Source of the DNA: Flavobacteriaceae bacterium
GTDB lineage: Bacteria; Bacteroidota; Bacteroidia; Flavobacteriales; Flavobacteriaceae
Direction of reading: 5' to 3'
NCBI GenBank assembly: GCA_947443815.1
Contig: CANEXR010000012.1
Coordinates: forward strand, 1-22,525
DNA length: 22,525 nucleotides
Both the position numbers and the translations under genes were made by a program. Every line of letters begins with the position of its first letter. Positions within the stretch are counted from its first letter, which is position 1. Below, in pieces: positions 7,473-16,474 of the stretch. Under the pieces are notes generated by a model, which was given only the letters and a program-made list of their open reading frames with translations, was not told where the DNA came from and searched no databases.

Positions 7473-10400
7473 ATGAATAAAATTTGTATTTTATTGCTAA
7501 TTTTATTTTGTGGTTTTGTATCACAGGCCCAAGTAAAACCAGCCGTTAAAGACACGGTTAAAACTGGTTTTTCAGTTGGGAAGGTACAAATGAAAAATCC
7601 TCAAAGTATTCTCTCAGCTTATACTTATGATCCTGTTACGGACCGGTATGTCTATACCAATTCAGTTGACGGGTTTTCTATAAATTATCCTATTATATTA
7701 ACACCAAAGGAGTATGAAAAATTAGTTTTGAAAGAATCTATGAGAGATTATTTCAAAACAAAAGTGGATGCAATTGATGGTAAAAAAACAGGAAGTGAGG
7801 ATGCTAAAAAAGATTTGTTGCCAAGATATTATGTAAAATCAAGTTTTTTTGAATCTATTTTTGGAAGCAATACCATTGATGTTAAACCTACAGGATCCGT
7901 AGAAATGGATTTAGGTGTAAGGCATACTAAACAAGATAATCCTTCTTTTTCTCCTAGAAATAGATCTAGTACTTCATTTGACTTTAATCAAAGAATCAGT
8001 ATGAGTTTGATGGGAAAAGTTGGTACTCGTTTGAATGTAAATGCAAATTATGATACTCAATCAACTTTTGCTTTCCAAAATTTAATCAAACTTGAATACG
8101 CACCTACCGAAGATGATATAATTCAAAAAATTGAAGTTGGGAATGTAAGTTTGCCTCTGAATAGCTCTTTAATCAGAGGAGCGCAAAGTTTATTTGGGGT
8201 GAAAACACAATTGCAATTTGGTAAAACAATGGTAACTGGTATTTTCTCAGAACAAAAATCACAAACAAAAAGTATAGTTGCTGAAGGGGGTGGTACAATT
8301 CAGAATTTCGATATTTTTGCATTGGATTATGATAATGATAGACACTTCTTCTTATCACAGTATTTTAGAAATAGATACGATGCTTCCTTAAAAAATTACC
8401 CTTTTATTGATAGTAGGGTGCAGATTTCTAGATTAGAAGTTTGGGTTACTAATAAACAAAATAGAGTAACAACAACCAATAATAATATTAGAAATATAAT
8501 TGCGCTTCAGGATTTAGGTGAAGGACAACTAACTGGTATTCCTGATAATGAAGTTGTTGTTTTGGACCCTTCAACAGGAATTTTTAATAAGCCAATTGAT
8601 TCACCAACAGATAATAGTAATAATGACTATGATCCTGCTTTGATAGCAACTGGAACGGGTTTATTGAATGCTAATATTAGAGAAATTGTAACTTCAAGTT
8701 CTGGTTTTAATACCACTGTGAGCGAAGGACAGGATTATTCTAAATTAGAAAATGCAAGGAAATTAAATCCAAATGAATATACCTTTAATGCACAATTGGG
8801 ATACCTTTCTTTACAACAACGTTTGACTAATGACGAAATCTTAGCAGTTGCCTATCAATATACAATCGGTGATGAAGTTTATCAAGTTGGGGAATTTGGT
8901 AATGATGGCGTGGATGCTACTGTTGTAACTGGCAATAACAATTCCAATCAATCAATCATAACCCAAAGTTTGATTCTGAAAATGCTGAAAAGTAATTTGA
9001 CGAATGTTAAAAATCCAGTTTGGAATTTGATGATGAAAAACATTTATCAAATTCCTGGAGGATACCAATTAAAGCAAGAGGACTTTAGGTTTAATATTCT
9101 TTATACAGACCCTTCGCCTTTGAATTATATTACGGAGGCAGGAAGTCCATTTCCTTCGAATCCATTACCCGAAAATAAAGTTGCCGAGACTCCTTTGTTA
9201 AAAGTATTTAATTTGGATAAATTAAACTATAATAATGATCCACAAGTTGGTGGAGATGGTTTTTTTGACTTTATGCAAGGACTAACAATTGATGCTCAAA
9301 ACGGGAGAATCATTTTTACAACCAAAGAGCCTTTTGGAGAACTACTATTTTCTAAATTATCAAATGCAGGTTCAGGTGAAAATTATAGCGATGTGAACAC
9401 CTATAATTCCAATCAGAAAAAATATGTTTTCCGAAGCATGTATAGAAGTACACAATCTGGCGCTTTGCAGGATAGTGATAAAAATAAATTCCTTTTGAGA
9501 GGAAAATACAAATCATCAAGTGGTGATGGAATTCCAATTGGAGCTTTTAATGTGCCTCAAGGTTCTGTTGTAGTTACTGCAGGAGGTAGAGTTTTAGTTG
9601 AAGGAATTGATTATAGTGTCAACTATCAGTTAGGAAGAGTACAGATATTAGACCCTTCTTTGCAAGCTTCGAATACTCCTATACAAGTTTCGTTAGAAAA
9701 CAATTCTATTTTTGGACAACAAACCAGACGGTTTATGGGAGTTAATGTAGAACATAAAATTTCTGATAAATTTTTAGTTGGTGCCACTTTTTTAAAAATG
9801 ACTGAAAAACCATTTACTCAAAAATCCAGTTTTGGTCAAGAATCGGTGAACAATACTATTTTTGGATTCAATACTAATTTTTCTACTGAAGTTCCTTTTT
9901 TAACCCGATTAGTAAATAAATTACCCAATATAGACACTGATGTACCTTCAAATCTTTCGGTAAGAGGTGAAATTGCATTTTTAAAACCGGATTCGCCAAA
10001 AGCAGATCGGTTTCAAGGTGAATCAACTATTTATGTTGATGATTTTGAAGGTTCGCAATCAACAATAGATATGCGTTCACCCTACTCATGGAGCTTGTCT
10101 TCCACTCCCGTAAAGGATGCAGAAAGTAATTATGATTTTAACGAAAGTGCAAATGACTTAAGTTATGGTTTCAAAAGAGCTAAGCTTTCATGGTATACTA
10201 TTGACCCAATTTTTTATACCCAAAAACCTTCTGGAATTTCTAATGATGATCTGTCATTAAATACCACTCGTAGAATTTACAGCTCAGAGCTATATCCTTT
10301 GACTGACATAGCCCAAGGACAATCACAAGTGATTAATACCTTGGATTTGAGTTATTATCCTTCTGAAAGAGGGCCTTATAATAATAATTTGAATGTAGGT

Positions 10401-13400
10401 ACAAATCCAAGAGACAATTTTGGAGGAATTATGCGTTCCTTAAATTCAACTAATTTTGAGCAAGGAAATGTAGAATATATACAATTTTGGGTTTTAGATC
10501 CTTATGTAGGAAATGGACAAACACCAGCATCAAACACCGGTAAAATTTATTTTAACCTAGGAGAAGTTTCCGAAGATGTATTGAAAGATGGAAGAAAACA
10601 GTATGAAAACGGACTTGGCCCTGATCAAATACTAACAAATCCACAACCGATATGGGGGGATGTCCCAGCTTCGCAATCCTTGATTTATGCTTTTGATACC
10701 AATGTAAATAATAGGAAAAATCAAGATATTGGTTTAGATGGTCTGACTAATGATAAAGAGGCAGCTATTTATACAAACTTTGCTACAGAAACGGATCCAG
10801 CAGCAGATGATTATACCTATTATTTGAATACTTCTGGAGGGGTTACCGAGCGTTATAGAAATTATAACGGAGTAGACGGTAACTCAGCAGTAGATATAAA
10901 TGATGCCAACCGGGGCGCATCAACTTTGCCTGATGTAGAGGATATTAATAGAGACAATACGATGAATACAATCAATGCATATTATGAATATAGTATTGAT
11001 ATTCAGCCTAATATGAGTATTGGTCAAAATTACATCACAGATATTAGAACAACAAGTCAGGCATTGCCTAATGGATCTACTACAGAAGCGCGATGGATTC
11101 AATTTAAAATCCCAGTTTCACAACCTCAAAACACCATCGGTAATATTTCTGATTTTAGATCAATACGGTTTATGAGAATGTTTATGACAGGTTTTAATGA
11201 TCAGGTGACTGTTCGTTTTGGTTCATTGGATTTAGTGAGAGGAGAGTGGAGACGATATACAAGCGCACTTGATTTTAATGATACTAATGTTAATGATGAT
11301 AATACTGTTTTAGATGTTTTAGCAGTAAATATTCAAGAAAATAATGAAAGATGTCCTATAAATTATATTACACCTCCAGGAGTAGTAAGGGAACAATTGT
11401 ATAACAATAATACAATCATCAATCAAAATGAGCAATCCTTGTCTTTGAGAGTTTCAGGAGATGGTCTAGAGCCAGAAGATTCAAGAGCTGTTTTTAAAAA
11501 TGTGAGTATAGACATGCGTCAATTCAAAAAGTTAAAAATGTTTTTACACGCAGAATCCTTGCCAAACGAAGTTGCTATTCAGGACAATCAAATGGTTGGT
11601 TTTATTCGTTTTGGAAATGATTTCACACAAAATTTCTATCAAATTGAAGTTCCTTTAAAAGTAACAATCCCTTCGTCATCTTCTGCCTCGAACTGTTCTC
11701 CCCTTAGTGCTGAATTAGTATGGCCTGAAGAAAACGAAATTGATTTACCATTAGAGCTATTGACTAAATTGAAAATTTTAGCCATGCATATCCAAGACCC
11801 AAGTTCGTTACCCTTGGATGGAATTTATTATCCAGATAATGATCCAACAAAACCAGATGGCGATGGCGATGATAAATTAAAATTAGGGATTAAAGGGAAT
11901 CCTAATTTTGGTTTAGTACGAACATTAATGGTAGGGATAAAAAATAATGATACCCATCAAGATATCAAAGGAGAAGTTTGGTTCAATGAACTTCGTCTAG
12001 CCGATATGGATAATAAGGGCGGTATGGCTGCGGTTTTAAATGTGGACTCAAATCTAGCAGATTTTGCAACAGTTTCAGCTACTGGAAGAAAAACTACAAT
12101 TGGTTTTGGCGCTTTAGAACAAGGGCCAAATGAACGAAGTCGTGAAGATGTTCAGCAGTATAATATTGTAACAAATCTTAATTTAGGGAAGTTGTTACCC
12201 AAAAAATGGGGAATAAATTTGCCCTTTAATTATGGAGTTGGTGAGGAAACCATCACTCCTGAGTATGATCCTTTTAACCAAGATATAAAGCTTAATCAGT
12301 TATTAGATAATACCATCAATCAAGCTGAAAAAGACAACATCAAAAATAGAGCTGTTGATTATACTAAAAGAACTAGTATTAACTTTATCGGTGTCAGAAA
12401 AGAACGAACTCCAGAACAAAAACAACATATATATGACCCAGAAAATTTTACTTTTTCTCAGTCTATTAATGAAGTGGAACGACATGATTTTGAGATAGAG
12501 CAGTATACTGACCAACAAGTCAATTCCTCTGTTGATTATGCCTTTAGTTTTCAACCTAAATCAGTTGAGCCTTTCAAGAATACTAAATTCATGAAAAAAA
12601 GTAGTTATTGGAAATTATTGAGTGATTTTAATTTTAATTACCTGCCATCAAATATATCCTTCAATACGGATATTATTCGTCAATTTAACCGTCAGCAATT
12701 CAGACAAGTAGATGGTGTGGAAGGAATTGCTATTGATCCTTTATACAGACGAAATTTTGCTTTTAACTATCGATATGGATTTAATTTTAATTTGACTAAA
12801 TCATTAAAACTAAATTATACCGCATCTTCGAGTAATATTGTAAAAAGTTATCTGAATAATAATAATGAACCAATTGAAAGTTTTACGGTATGGGATAATT
12901 ATTGGGATATGGGAGACCCTAATCAACACATGCAACAGTTGGTGTTGAATTATGATATTCCAATTAATAAAATTCCATTGTTCAGTTTTGTAAAAGCAAA
13001 TTATTCATATACTGGAGATTATAGTTGGCAACGTGCTTCTAATGCATTGTCCCAAATAGAAATTGATGGAAATAATTATAACTTAGGGAATACCATCCAA
13101 AATGCAAATTCTAATAATTTGAATGCAACATTTAATATGGAAATGCTGTACAAATATTTAGGTTTGTCTAAAACTAAAAGCAATCCATCACAAAAACCAA
13201 AGACATCAGTTCCAAAACCAGGGGAAAAAATTGTAAAAGCAAATACTCCTCAAGCTGCTAAAAACAATCCATTTGTAGACGGCTTGATAGGCGTACTGAC
13301 TAGTGTGAAAAATATACAGATGAATTACACCTATAACAGCGGTACGGTATTGCCAGGTTATACACCAAGTATTGGTTTCTTAGGGTCTTCTAGACCGTCA

Positions 13401-14621
13401 CTTGGATTTGTTTTTGGTAGCCAGGATGATGTGCGTTTCGAGGCCGCCAAAAACGGTTGGCTTACTAATTATCCAGACTTTAACCAGAACTACTCACAAG
13501 TAACTAATAAATTATTTAAAACAACTGCAAATATTGATTTGTTACCGGATTTAAAAATCGATTTGTCTTTAGATAGATCCTATTCAGAGAATTTTTCTGA
13601 ACAATACGATGTTATAGATGGGGTTTACAATGCACGTTCTCCATACAGTTATGGTCTTTTTTCCATTTCGACAGTTTTGATAAAAACATCTTTTTCGTCC
13701 AGTGATAAAAATGGCTCTGCTGCATTTGAGGATTTTAGAGCAAACCGATTGAGCGTTGCTAATAGATTAGCCACACAACGTGGAATTGACATTAATAATC
13801 CCGCTAATTTAGACACTGAAGGATATCCATTAGGTTTTGGAAAAAACAATCAAGCGGTGTTATTACCCGCCTTTTTAGCCGCTTATTCAGGCAGCAATGC
13901 ATCCGATGTTTCATTGGGAATATTTAGAAGTTTTCCAATTCCAAACTGGTCTGTAAAATACAATGGATTGATGCGATATAATTTTTTTAAAAAGAATTTC
14001 AAACGAATCTCTTTGCAACACAATTATAGAGCCTCTTATACAATTAATAATTTTAGATCTAATTTCGAATTCGATAAAACACCAAACGGGACAGATGCAA
14101 GTGGTAATTTTTATAATAAAACTATCATGTCTAATATTAACTTAGTGGAGCAGTTTAGTCCTTTAGTAAGAGTAGATTTTGAATTGAAAAGCTCTCTAAA
14201 AGTACTAACCGAGATCAAAAAAGACAGAGCTTTATCAATGAGTTTTGACAATAATCTTTTGACGGAAGTAAAAGGGATTGAATATATTGTAGGATTGGGT
14301 TACCGATTCAAAGATGTGATTTTCTCTTCAAAATTAGCCGATAATCCTACTGGTATTATTAAAAGTGATATTAATTTGACAGCAGATTTGGCCTATCGAA
14401 ACAATCAGACCATAGTTCGTTATTTGGATTACGATAATAATCAATTGGCAGCAGGACAAAATATCTGGTCATTAAAAATTAAAGCAGATTATGCTTTCAG
14501 CAAAAATTTAACAGCTATTTTTTATTATGACCATTCTTTTTCAAAGGCAGTTGTATCTACCTCTTTTCCTTTAACAAATATTCGATCCGGATTTACACTT
14601 CGGTATAATTTTGGAAATTAA
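7473..14621 (+). CDS. sprA: SprA, outer-membrane translocon of the type IX secretion system, gliding motility
   Basis: The 2382-residue protein starts with a signal peptide (charged MNK, hydrophobic core, probable cut after SQA at about residue 19). In Flavobacterium johnsoniae SprA, of similar size, is a very large (36-strand) outer-membrane barrel through which type IX secretion substrates and gliding adhesins leave the cell. The sequence fits: long runs of alternating beta-strand pattern, no internal membrane helices, many Asn/Ser-rich turns, and a C-terminal strand ending in an aromatic (SGFTLRYNFGN). Acidic, calcium-loop-like stretches occur near residues 1087-1096 (GLDGLTNDKE) and 1461-1467 (PDGDGDD). 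The frame is intact throughout. The start follows ruvA by 25 bases with no promoter seen in the gap. Identification rests on size, overall sequence character and the gcvH-to-remB neighbourhood. Confidence 0.93.
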   Translation: MNKICILLLILFCGFVSQAQVKPAVKDTVKTGFSVGKVQMKNPQSILSAYTYDPVTDRYVYTNSVDGFSINYPIILTPKEYEKLVLKESMRDYFKTKVDAIDGKKTGSEDAKKDLLPRYYVKSSFFESIFGSNTIDVKPTGSVEMDLGVRHTKQDNPSFSPRNRSSTSFDFNQRISMSLMGKVGTRLNVNANYDTQSTFAFQNLIKLEYAPTEDDIIQKIEVGNVSLPLNSSLIRGAQSLFGVKTQLQFGKTMVTGIFSEQKSQTKSIVAEGGGTIQNFDIFALDYDNDRHFFLSQYFRNRYDASLKNYPFIDSRVQISRLEVWVTNKQNRVTTTNNNIRNIIALQDLGEGQLTGIPDNEVVVLDPSTGIFNKPIDSPTDNSNNDYDPALIATGTGLLNANIREIVTSSSGFNTTVSEGQDYSKLENARKLNPNEYTFNAQLGYLSLQQRLTNDEILAVAYQYTIGDEVYQVGEFGNDGVDATVVTGNNNSNQSIITQSLILKMLKSNLTNVKNPVWNLMMKNIYQIPGGYQLKQEDFRFNILYTDPSPLNYITEAGSPFPSNPLPENKVAETPLLKVFNLDKLNYNNDPQVGGDGFFDFMQGLTIDAQNGRIIFTTKEPFGELLFSKLSNAGSGENYSDVNTYNSNQKKYVFRSMYRSTQSGALQDSDKNKFLLRGKYKSSSGDGIPIGAFNVPQGSVVVTAGGRVLVEGIDYSVNYQLGRVQILDPSLQASNTPIQVSLENNSIFGQQTRRFMGVNVEHKISDKFLVGATFLKMTEKPFTQKSSFGQESVNNTIFGFNTNFSTEVPFLTRLVNKLPNIDTDVPSNLSVRGEIAFLKPDSPKADRFQGESTIYVDDFEGSQSTIDMRSPYSWSLSSTPVKDAESNYDFNESANDLSYGFKRAKLSWYTIDPIFYTQKPSGISNDDLSLNTTRRIYSSELYPLTDIAQGQSQVINTLDLSYYPSERGPYNNNLNVGTNPRDNFGGIMRSLNSTNFEQGNVEYIQFWVLDPYVGNGQTPASNTGKIYFNLGEVSEDVLKDGRKQYENGLGPDQILTNPQPIWGDVPASQSLIYAFDTNVNNRKNQDIGLDGLTNDKEAAIYTNFATETDPAADDYTYYLNTSGGVTERYRNYNGVDGNSAVDINDANRGASTLPDVEDINRDNTMNTINAYYEYSIDIQPNMSIGQNYITDIRTTSQALPNGSTTEARWIQFKIPVSQPQNTIGNISDFRSIRFMRMFMTGFNDQVTVRFGSLDLVRGEWRRYTSALDFNDTNVNDDNTVLDVLAVNIQENNERCPINYITPPGVVREQLYNNNTIINQNEQSLSLRVSGDGLEPEDSRAVFKNVSIDMRQFKKLKMFLHAESLPNEVAIQDNQMVGFIRFGNDFTQNFYQIEVPLKVTIPSSSSASNCSPLSAELVWPEENEIDLPLELLTKLKILAMHIQDPSSLPLDGIYYPDNDPTKPDGDGDDKLKLGIKGNPNFGLVRTLMVGIKNNDTHQDIKGEVWFNELRLADMDNKGGMAAVLNVDSNLADFATVSATGRKTTIGFGALEQGPNERSREDVQQYNIVTNLNLGKLLPKKWGINLPFNYGVGEETITPEYDPFNQDIKLNQLLDNTINQAEKDNIKNRAVDYTKRTSINFIGVRKERTPEQKQHIYDPENFTFSQSINEVERHDFEIEQYTDQQVNSSVDYAFSFQPKSVEPFKNTKFMKKSSYWKLLSDFNFNYLPSNISFNTDIIRQFNRQQFRQVDGVEGIAIDPLYRRNFAFNYRYGFNFNLTKSLKLNYTASSSNIVKSYLNNNNEPIESFTVWDNYWDMGDPNQHMQQLVLNYDIPINKIPLFSFVKANYSYTGDYSWQRASNALSQIEIDGNNYNLGNTIQNANSNNLNATFNMEMLYKYLGLSKTKSNPSQKPKTSVPKPGEKIVKANTPQAAKNNPFVDGLIGVLTSVKNIQMNYTYNSGTVLPGYTPSIGFLGSSRPSLGFVFGSQDDVRFEAAKNGWLTNYPDFNQNYSQVTNKLFKTTANIDLLPDLKIDLSLDRSYSENFSEQYDVIDGVYNARSPYSYGLFSISTVLIKTSFSSSDKNGSAAFEDFRANRLSVANRLATQRGIDINNPANLDTEGYPLGFGKNNQAVLLPAFLAAYSGSNASDVSLGIFRSFPIPNWSVKYNGLMRYNFFKKNFKRISLQHNYRASYTINNFRSNFEFDKTPNGTDASGNFYNKTIMSNINLVEQFSPLVRVDFELKSSLKVLTEIKKDRALSMSFDNNLLTEVKGIEYIVGLGYRFKDVIFSSKLADNPTGIIKSDINLTADLAYRNNQTIVRYLDYDNNQLAAGQNIWSLKIKADYAFSKNLTAIFYYDHSFSKAVVSTSFPLTNIRSGFTLRYNFGN

Positions 14622-14642
14622 TTTTTTGTAAATCAAAACAAT

Positions 14643-14667
14643 AAATGTAGAGAAGATTGCTACATTT
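14643..14667 (+). promoter_or_regulatory. 8+8 bp inverted repeat over the gcvH promoter
   Basis: AAATGTAG (14643-14650) and CTACATTT (14660-14667) are perfect inverted copies with a nine-base spacer, about 20 bases after the sprA stop. The right arm overlaps the predicted -7 element. As RNA it could also form a stem, but only a short T-run (CCCTTT) follows, so a terminator role for sprA is possible though weak. Confidence 0.5.
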
Positions 14668-14668
14668 G
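14661..14668 (+). promoter_or_regulatory. -7 promoter element of gcvH
   Basis: TACATTTG fits TAnnTTTG exactly, 37 bases before the gcvH ATG. No TTG at 17-23 bases upstream is seen. It lies in the only gap between sprA and gcvH. Confidence 0.55.
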
Positions 14669-14705
14669 CCCTTTAAAATTTAATTAATTATCAATACTAA
14701 TTTTT

Positions 14706-15086
14706 ATGAACATACCAGCAAATTTAAAGTACACAAAAGATCACGAATGGGTAAGCTTAGATGGTGATATAGCAACTGTAGGAATTACTCATTTCGCTCA
14801 AAAAGAATTGGGAGATATTGTATACGTTGAGGTTGAAACACTGGATCAAACTTTAGAAAAAGACGAGGTTTTTGGAACTGTTGAAGCCGTGAAAACTGTT
14901 TCTGATTTATTTCTTCCTTTATCAGGAGAAATTATTGCCTTTAATGACACACTTGAGAGTACTCCAGAAAGCGTAAATTCGGATCCTTATGGCGCTGGAT
15001 GGATGATAAAAGTAAAAATTTCAAATAGGGATGAAGTTGATTCTTTGTTATCAAATGAGTCTTACAAAGAACTAATTGGTGCCTAA
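14706..15086 (+). CDS. gcvH: Glycine cleavage system H protein
   Basis: The 126-residue lipoyl carrier shuttles the aminomethyl group of glycine between the P, T and L proteins of the glycine cleavage system. The characteristic N-terminus (LKYTKDHEWVS, residues 7-17), VGITHFAQKELGDIVYVE (25-42) and the lipoylation segment GTVEAVKTVSDL (57-68) with Lys63 as the lipoyl-lysine are all present. Family length is normal. The other gcv genes are not in this window, so H is encoded separately. Its stop codon lies within the start of the following vanZ-like gene, so the two are likely translated from one message. Confidence 0.97.
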   Translation: MNIPANLKYTKDHEWVSLDGDIATVGITHFAQKELGDIVYVEVETLDQTLEKDEVFGTVEAVKTVSDLFLPLSGEIIAFNDTLESTPESVNSDPYGAGWMIKVKISNRDEVDSLLSNESYKELIGA

Positions 15087-15453
15087 ACTAGTACTCTTTT
15101 GTCTTGCATTAGCTTGGACCTGCATTATTGCCTTTTTTTGTTTAATTCAAGCCTCTGATATTCCTAGTGTAAACATACCAATATCAAATTTAGATAAAAT
15201 AGTACATGCTTTTTTTCATTTTGTATTTTCCTCGTTGTGGTTTATGTTTTTTCAAAAACAATTCAAAGAAGCAAAGTATTTAAGACTTTTGATTATTTCG
15301 GTACTCCTATCGGTTTTTTATGGGATCATAATAGAAATTTTACAAGGAGTACTTACAACCACTAGAAATGCAGATGTTTTTGATGTCTTTGCAAATGTGT
15401 CCGGTGCCATAATCTTTTCGTTGTTTTCTCTATTTAAAAAGAATAAAATTTAA
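15076..15453 (+). CDS. VanZ-like small membrane protein
   Basis: The roughly 125-residue protein has about four hydrophobic segments (near residues 4-25, 44-61, 70-90 and 103-119) and the VanZ-family motifs LDKIVHAFFHF (39-49), GIIIEILQG (82-90) and RNADVFDVFANVSGA (96-110). VanZ was named for teicoplanin resistance, but most family members are uncharacterised inner-membrane proteins, and nothing here suggests resistance. The gene has no ATG: the frame can start at TTG 15076 or GTG 15079, overlapping the end of gcvH by 11 or 8 bases. Expression is therefore probably coupled to gcvH. A strong terminator follows. Confidence 0.85.
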   Translation: MVPKLVLFCLALAWTCIIAFFCLIQASDIPSVNIPISNLDKIVHAFFHFVFSSLWFMFFQKQFKEAKYLRLLIISVLLSVFYGIIIEILQGVLTTTRNADVFDVFANVSGAIIFSLFSLFKKNKI

Positions 15454-15459
15454 TTCATA

Positions 15460-15487
15460 AAAAAATCTCATTTCGATGGGATTTTTT
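15460..15487 (+). terminator. Intrinsic terminator with TTCG tetraloop after the gcvH-vanZ unit
   Basis: Bases 15460-15471 pair with 15476-15487 over twelve positions with one wobble, closing a TTCG loop. The right arm is itself T-rich and more Ts follow. It starts seven bases after the vanZ stop. The UUCG loop is unusually stable in RNA. Confidence 0.85.
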
Positions 15488-15718
15488 ATTTTCTTTTGCT
15501 TCAGCCAAGTTTTAAAAATAAAATTTGAAACCTCGAAAAACAAAATCACAGTAAATGATAATGAATAAATAAAACTATTTGAATGCAATTAAGATAAATT
15601 GCTGCAAGAATAGTTCACTAAAATCTATTTAAAAAGTAGTTCGATATAGTCAACTCTTTTCAATATAAAATGTATTTTTGTGCGCTATTGATTAGGGTTA
15701 ATTTGAAATTATATAACT
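15488..15718 (+). other. Non-coding gap before deoC
   Basis: This AT-rich stretch holds no credible gene. A small dyad (GCAATT 15585-15590, AATTGC 15597-15602) lies in the middle, and the deoC -7 element lies near the right end. No riboswitch-like conserved structure was recognised. Confidence 0.5.
15673..15680 (+). promoter_or_regulatory. -7 promoter element of deoC
   Basis: TATTTTTG fits TAnnTTTG and lies 38 bases before the deoC ATG. The usual TTG at 17-23 bases further upstream is not seen. Confidence 0.5.
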
Positions 15719-16462
15719 ATGAATGTTAGACAATATTTAGATTCTACCTATTTGAAAACTGCTCAACAAGCCGAAATTTCAGAAAAAGAGAGTATTTTAT
15801 TGGCTAGTAAATATATTAAAGAAGCTATTGATGAACATTTCAAGTTAATTATGATTCGTCCAGAGAGAGTTCTTTTGGCAAAGAAAATGATTCTTGATGC
15901 AGATTCAAATTTGCAAATAGGAACCGTTATTGATTTTCCAGAAGGCAAATCTAGTTTAGAAGAAAAACTGGAAGAAGCTTCTCAAGCCATATTGGATGGG
16001 GTTGATGATTTGGATTTTGTTTGTAATTACGAAGCTTTTAAAGAAGGTAATTTAGATTTGGTTAAAGAAGAAATTCTTAAATGTACACAATTAGGATTGT
16101 CCAATAATAAAGTTGTAAAATGGATTATTGAAATTGCTGCGCTAAATGAAACTCAAATTATACAGTTATCAAGCTTGATCAGAAATGTAGTAATGTCCAA
16201 TTTTAATGAGAAATCATTCGCATCGGTTTTTGTAAAATCTTCAACGGGATTTTATAAAACAGAGAATAATTTGCCAAATGGGGCTACAATTCCAAGCATT
16301 GTTTTAATGTTAGAAAATGCGTCTCCACTATCAGTAAAAGCTGCGGGAGGAGTTAGAACCTATCAAGAAGCGATGGAAATGATTCGTTTAGGTGTAAAAA
16401 GAATAGGGACATCAGGAGCTAAGGCAATTGCAAATGGTGAGAACTCCCAAAATGAATATTAA
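15719..16462 (+). CDS. deoC: Deoxyribose-phosphate aldolase (class I)
   Basis: The 247-residue TIM-barrel enzyme splits 2-deoxyribose 5-phosphate into glyceraldehyde 3-phosphate and acetaldehyde in deoxynucleoside catabolism. The Schiff-base lysine is Lys173 in FVKSSTGFY; the second conserved lysine is Lys207 in VKAAGGVR; the catalytic aspartate is probably Asp99 in DDLDFVCNY. DSTYLK (8-13) and KWIIEIAAL (134-142) match the DERA fold, and IGTSGA (229-234) the C-terminal phosphate-binding loop. The protein is complete. No other deo genes are nearby. The next gene starts 12 bases after the stop, so deoC is the first gene of a unit with the gliding protein gene. Confidence 0.95.
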   Translation: MNVRQYLDSTYLKTAQQAEISEKESILLASKYIKEAIDEHFKLIMIRPERVLLAKKMILDADSNLQIGTVIDFPEGKSSLEEKLEEASQAILDGVDDLDFVCNYEAFKEGNLDLVKEEILKCTQLGLSNNKVVKWIIEIAALNETQIIQLSSLIRNVVMSNFNEKSFASVFVKSSTGFYKTENNLPNGATIPSIVLMLENASPLSVKAAGGVRTYQEAMEMIRLGVKRIGTSGAKAIANGENSQNEY

Positions 16463-16474
16463 AATACAATCAAA

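Noticed and set aside
7473..14621. Frameshift or gene fusion behind the extreme length of this gene
   Set aside because: About 2400 residues is normal for SprA; the frame is intact from signal peptide to the final aromatic strand.
14706..15086. Glycine riboswitch before gcvH
   Set aside because: The gap between sprA and gcvH is only 84 bases and is AT-rich, too short for the tandem aptamers and without their conserved core.
15076..15453. Glycopeptide resistance gene vanZ
   Set aside because: Only the family-level VanZ motifs are present; there are no other van genes, and the gene is tied to gcvH.
15585..15602. deoC operator from the GCAATT/AATTGC dyad
   Set aside because: Only six-base arms in a very AT-rich gap, about 70 bases upstream of the -7 element; chance is likely.
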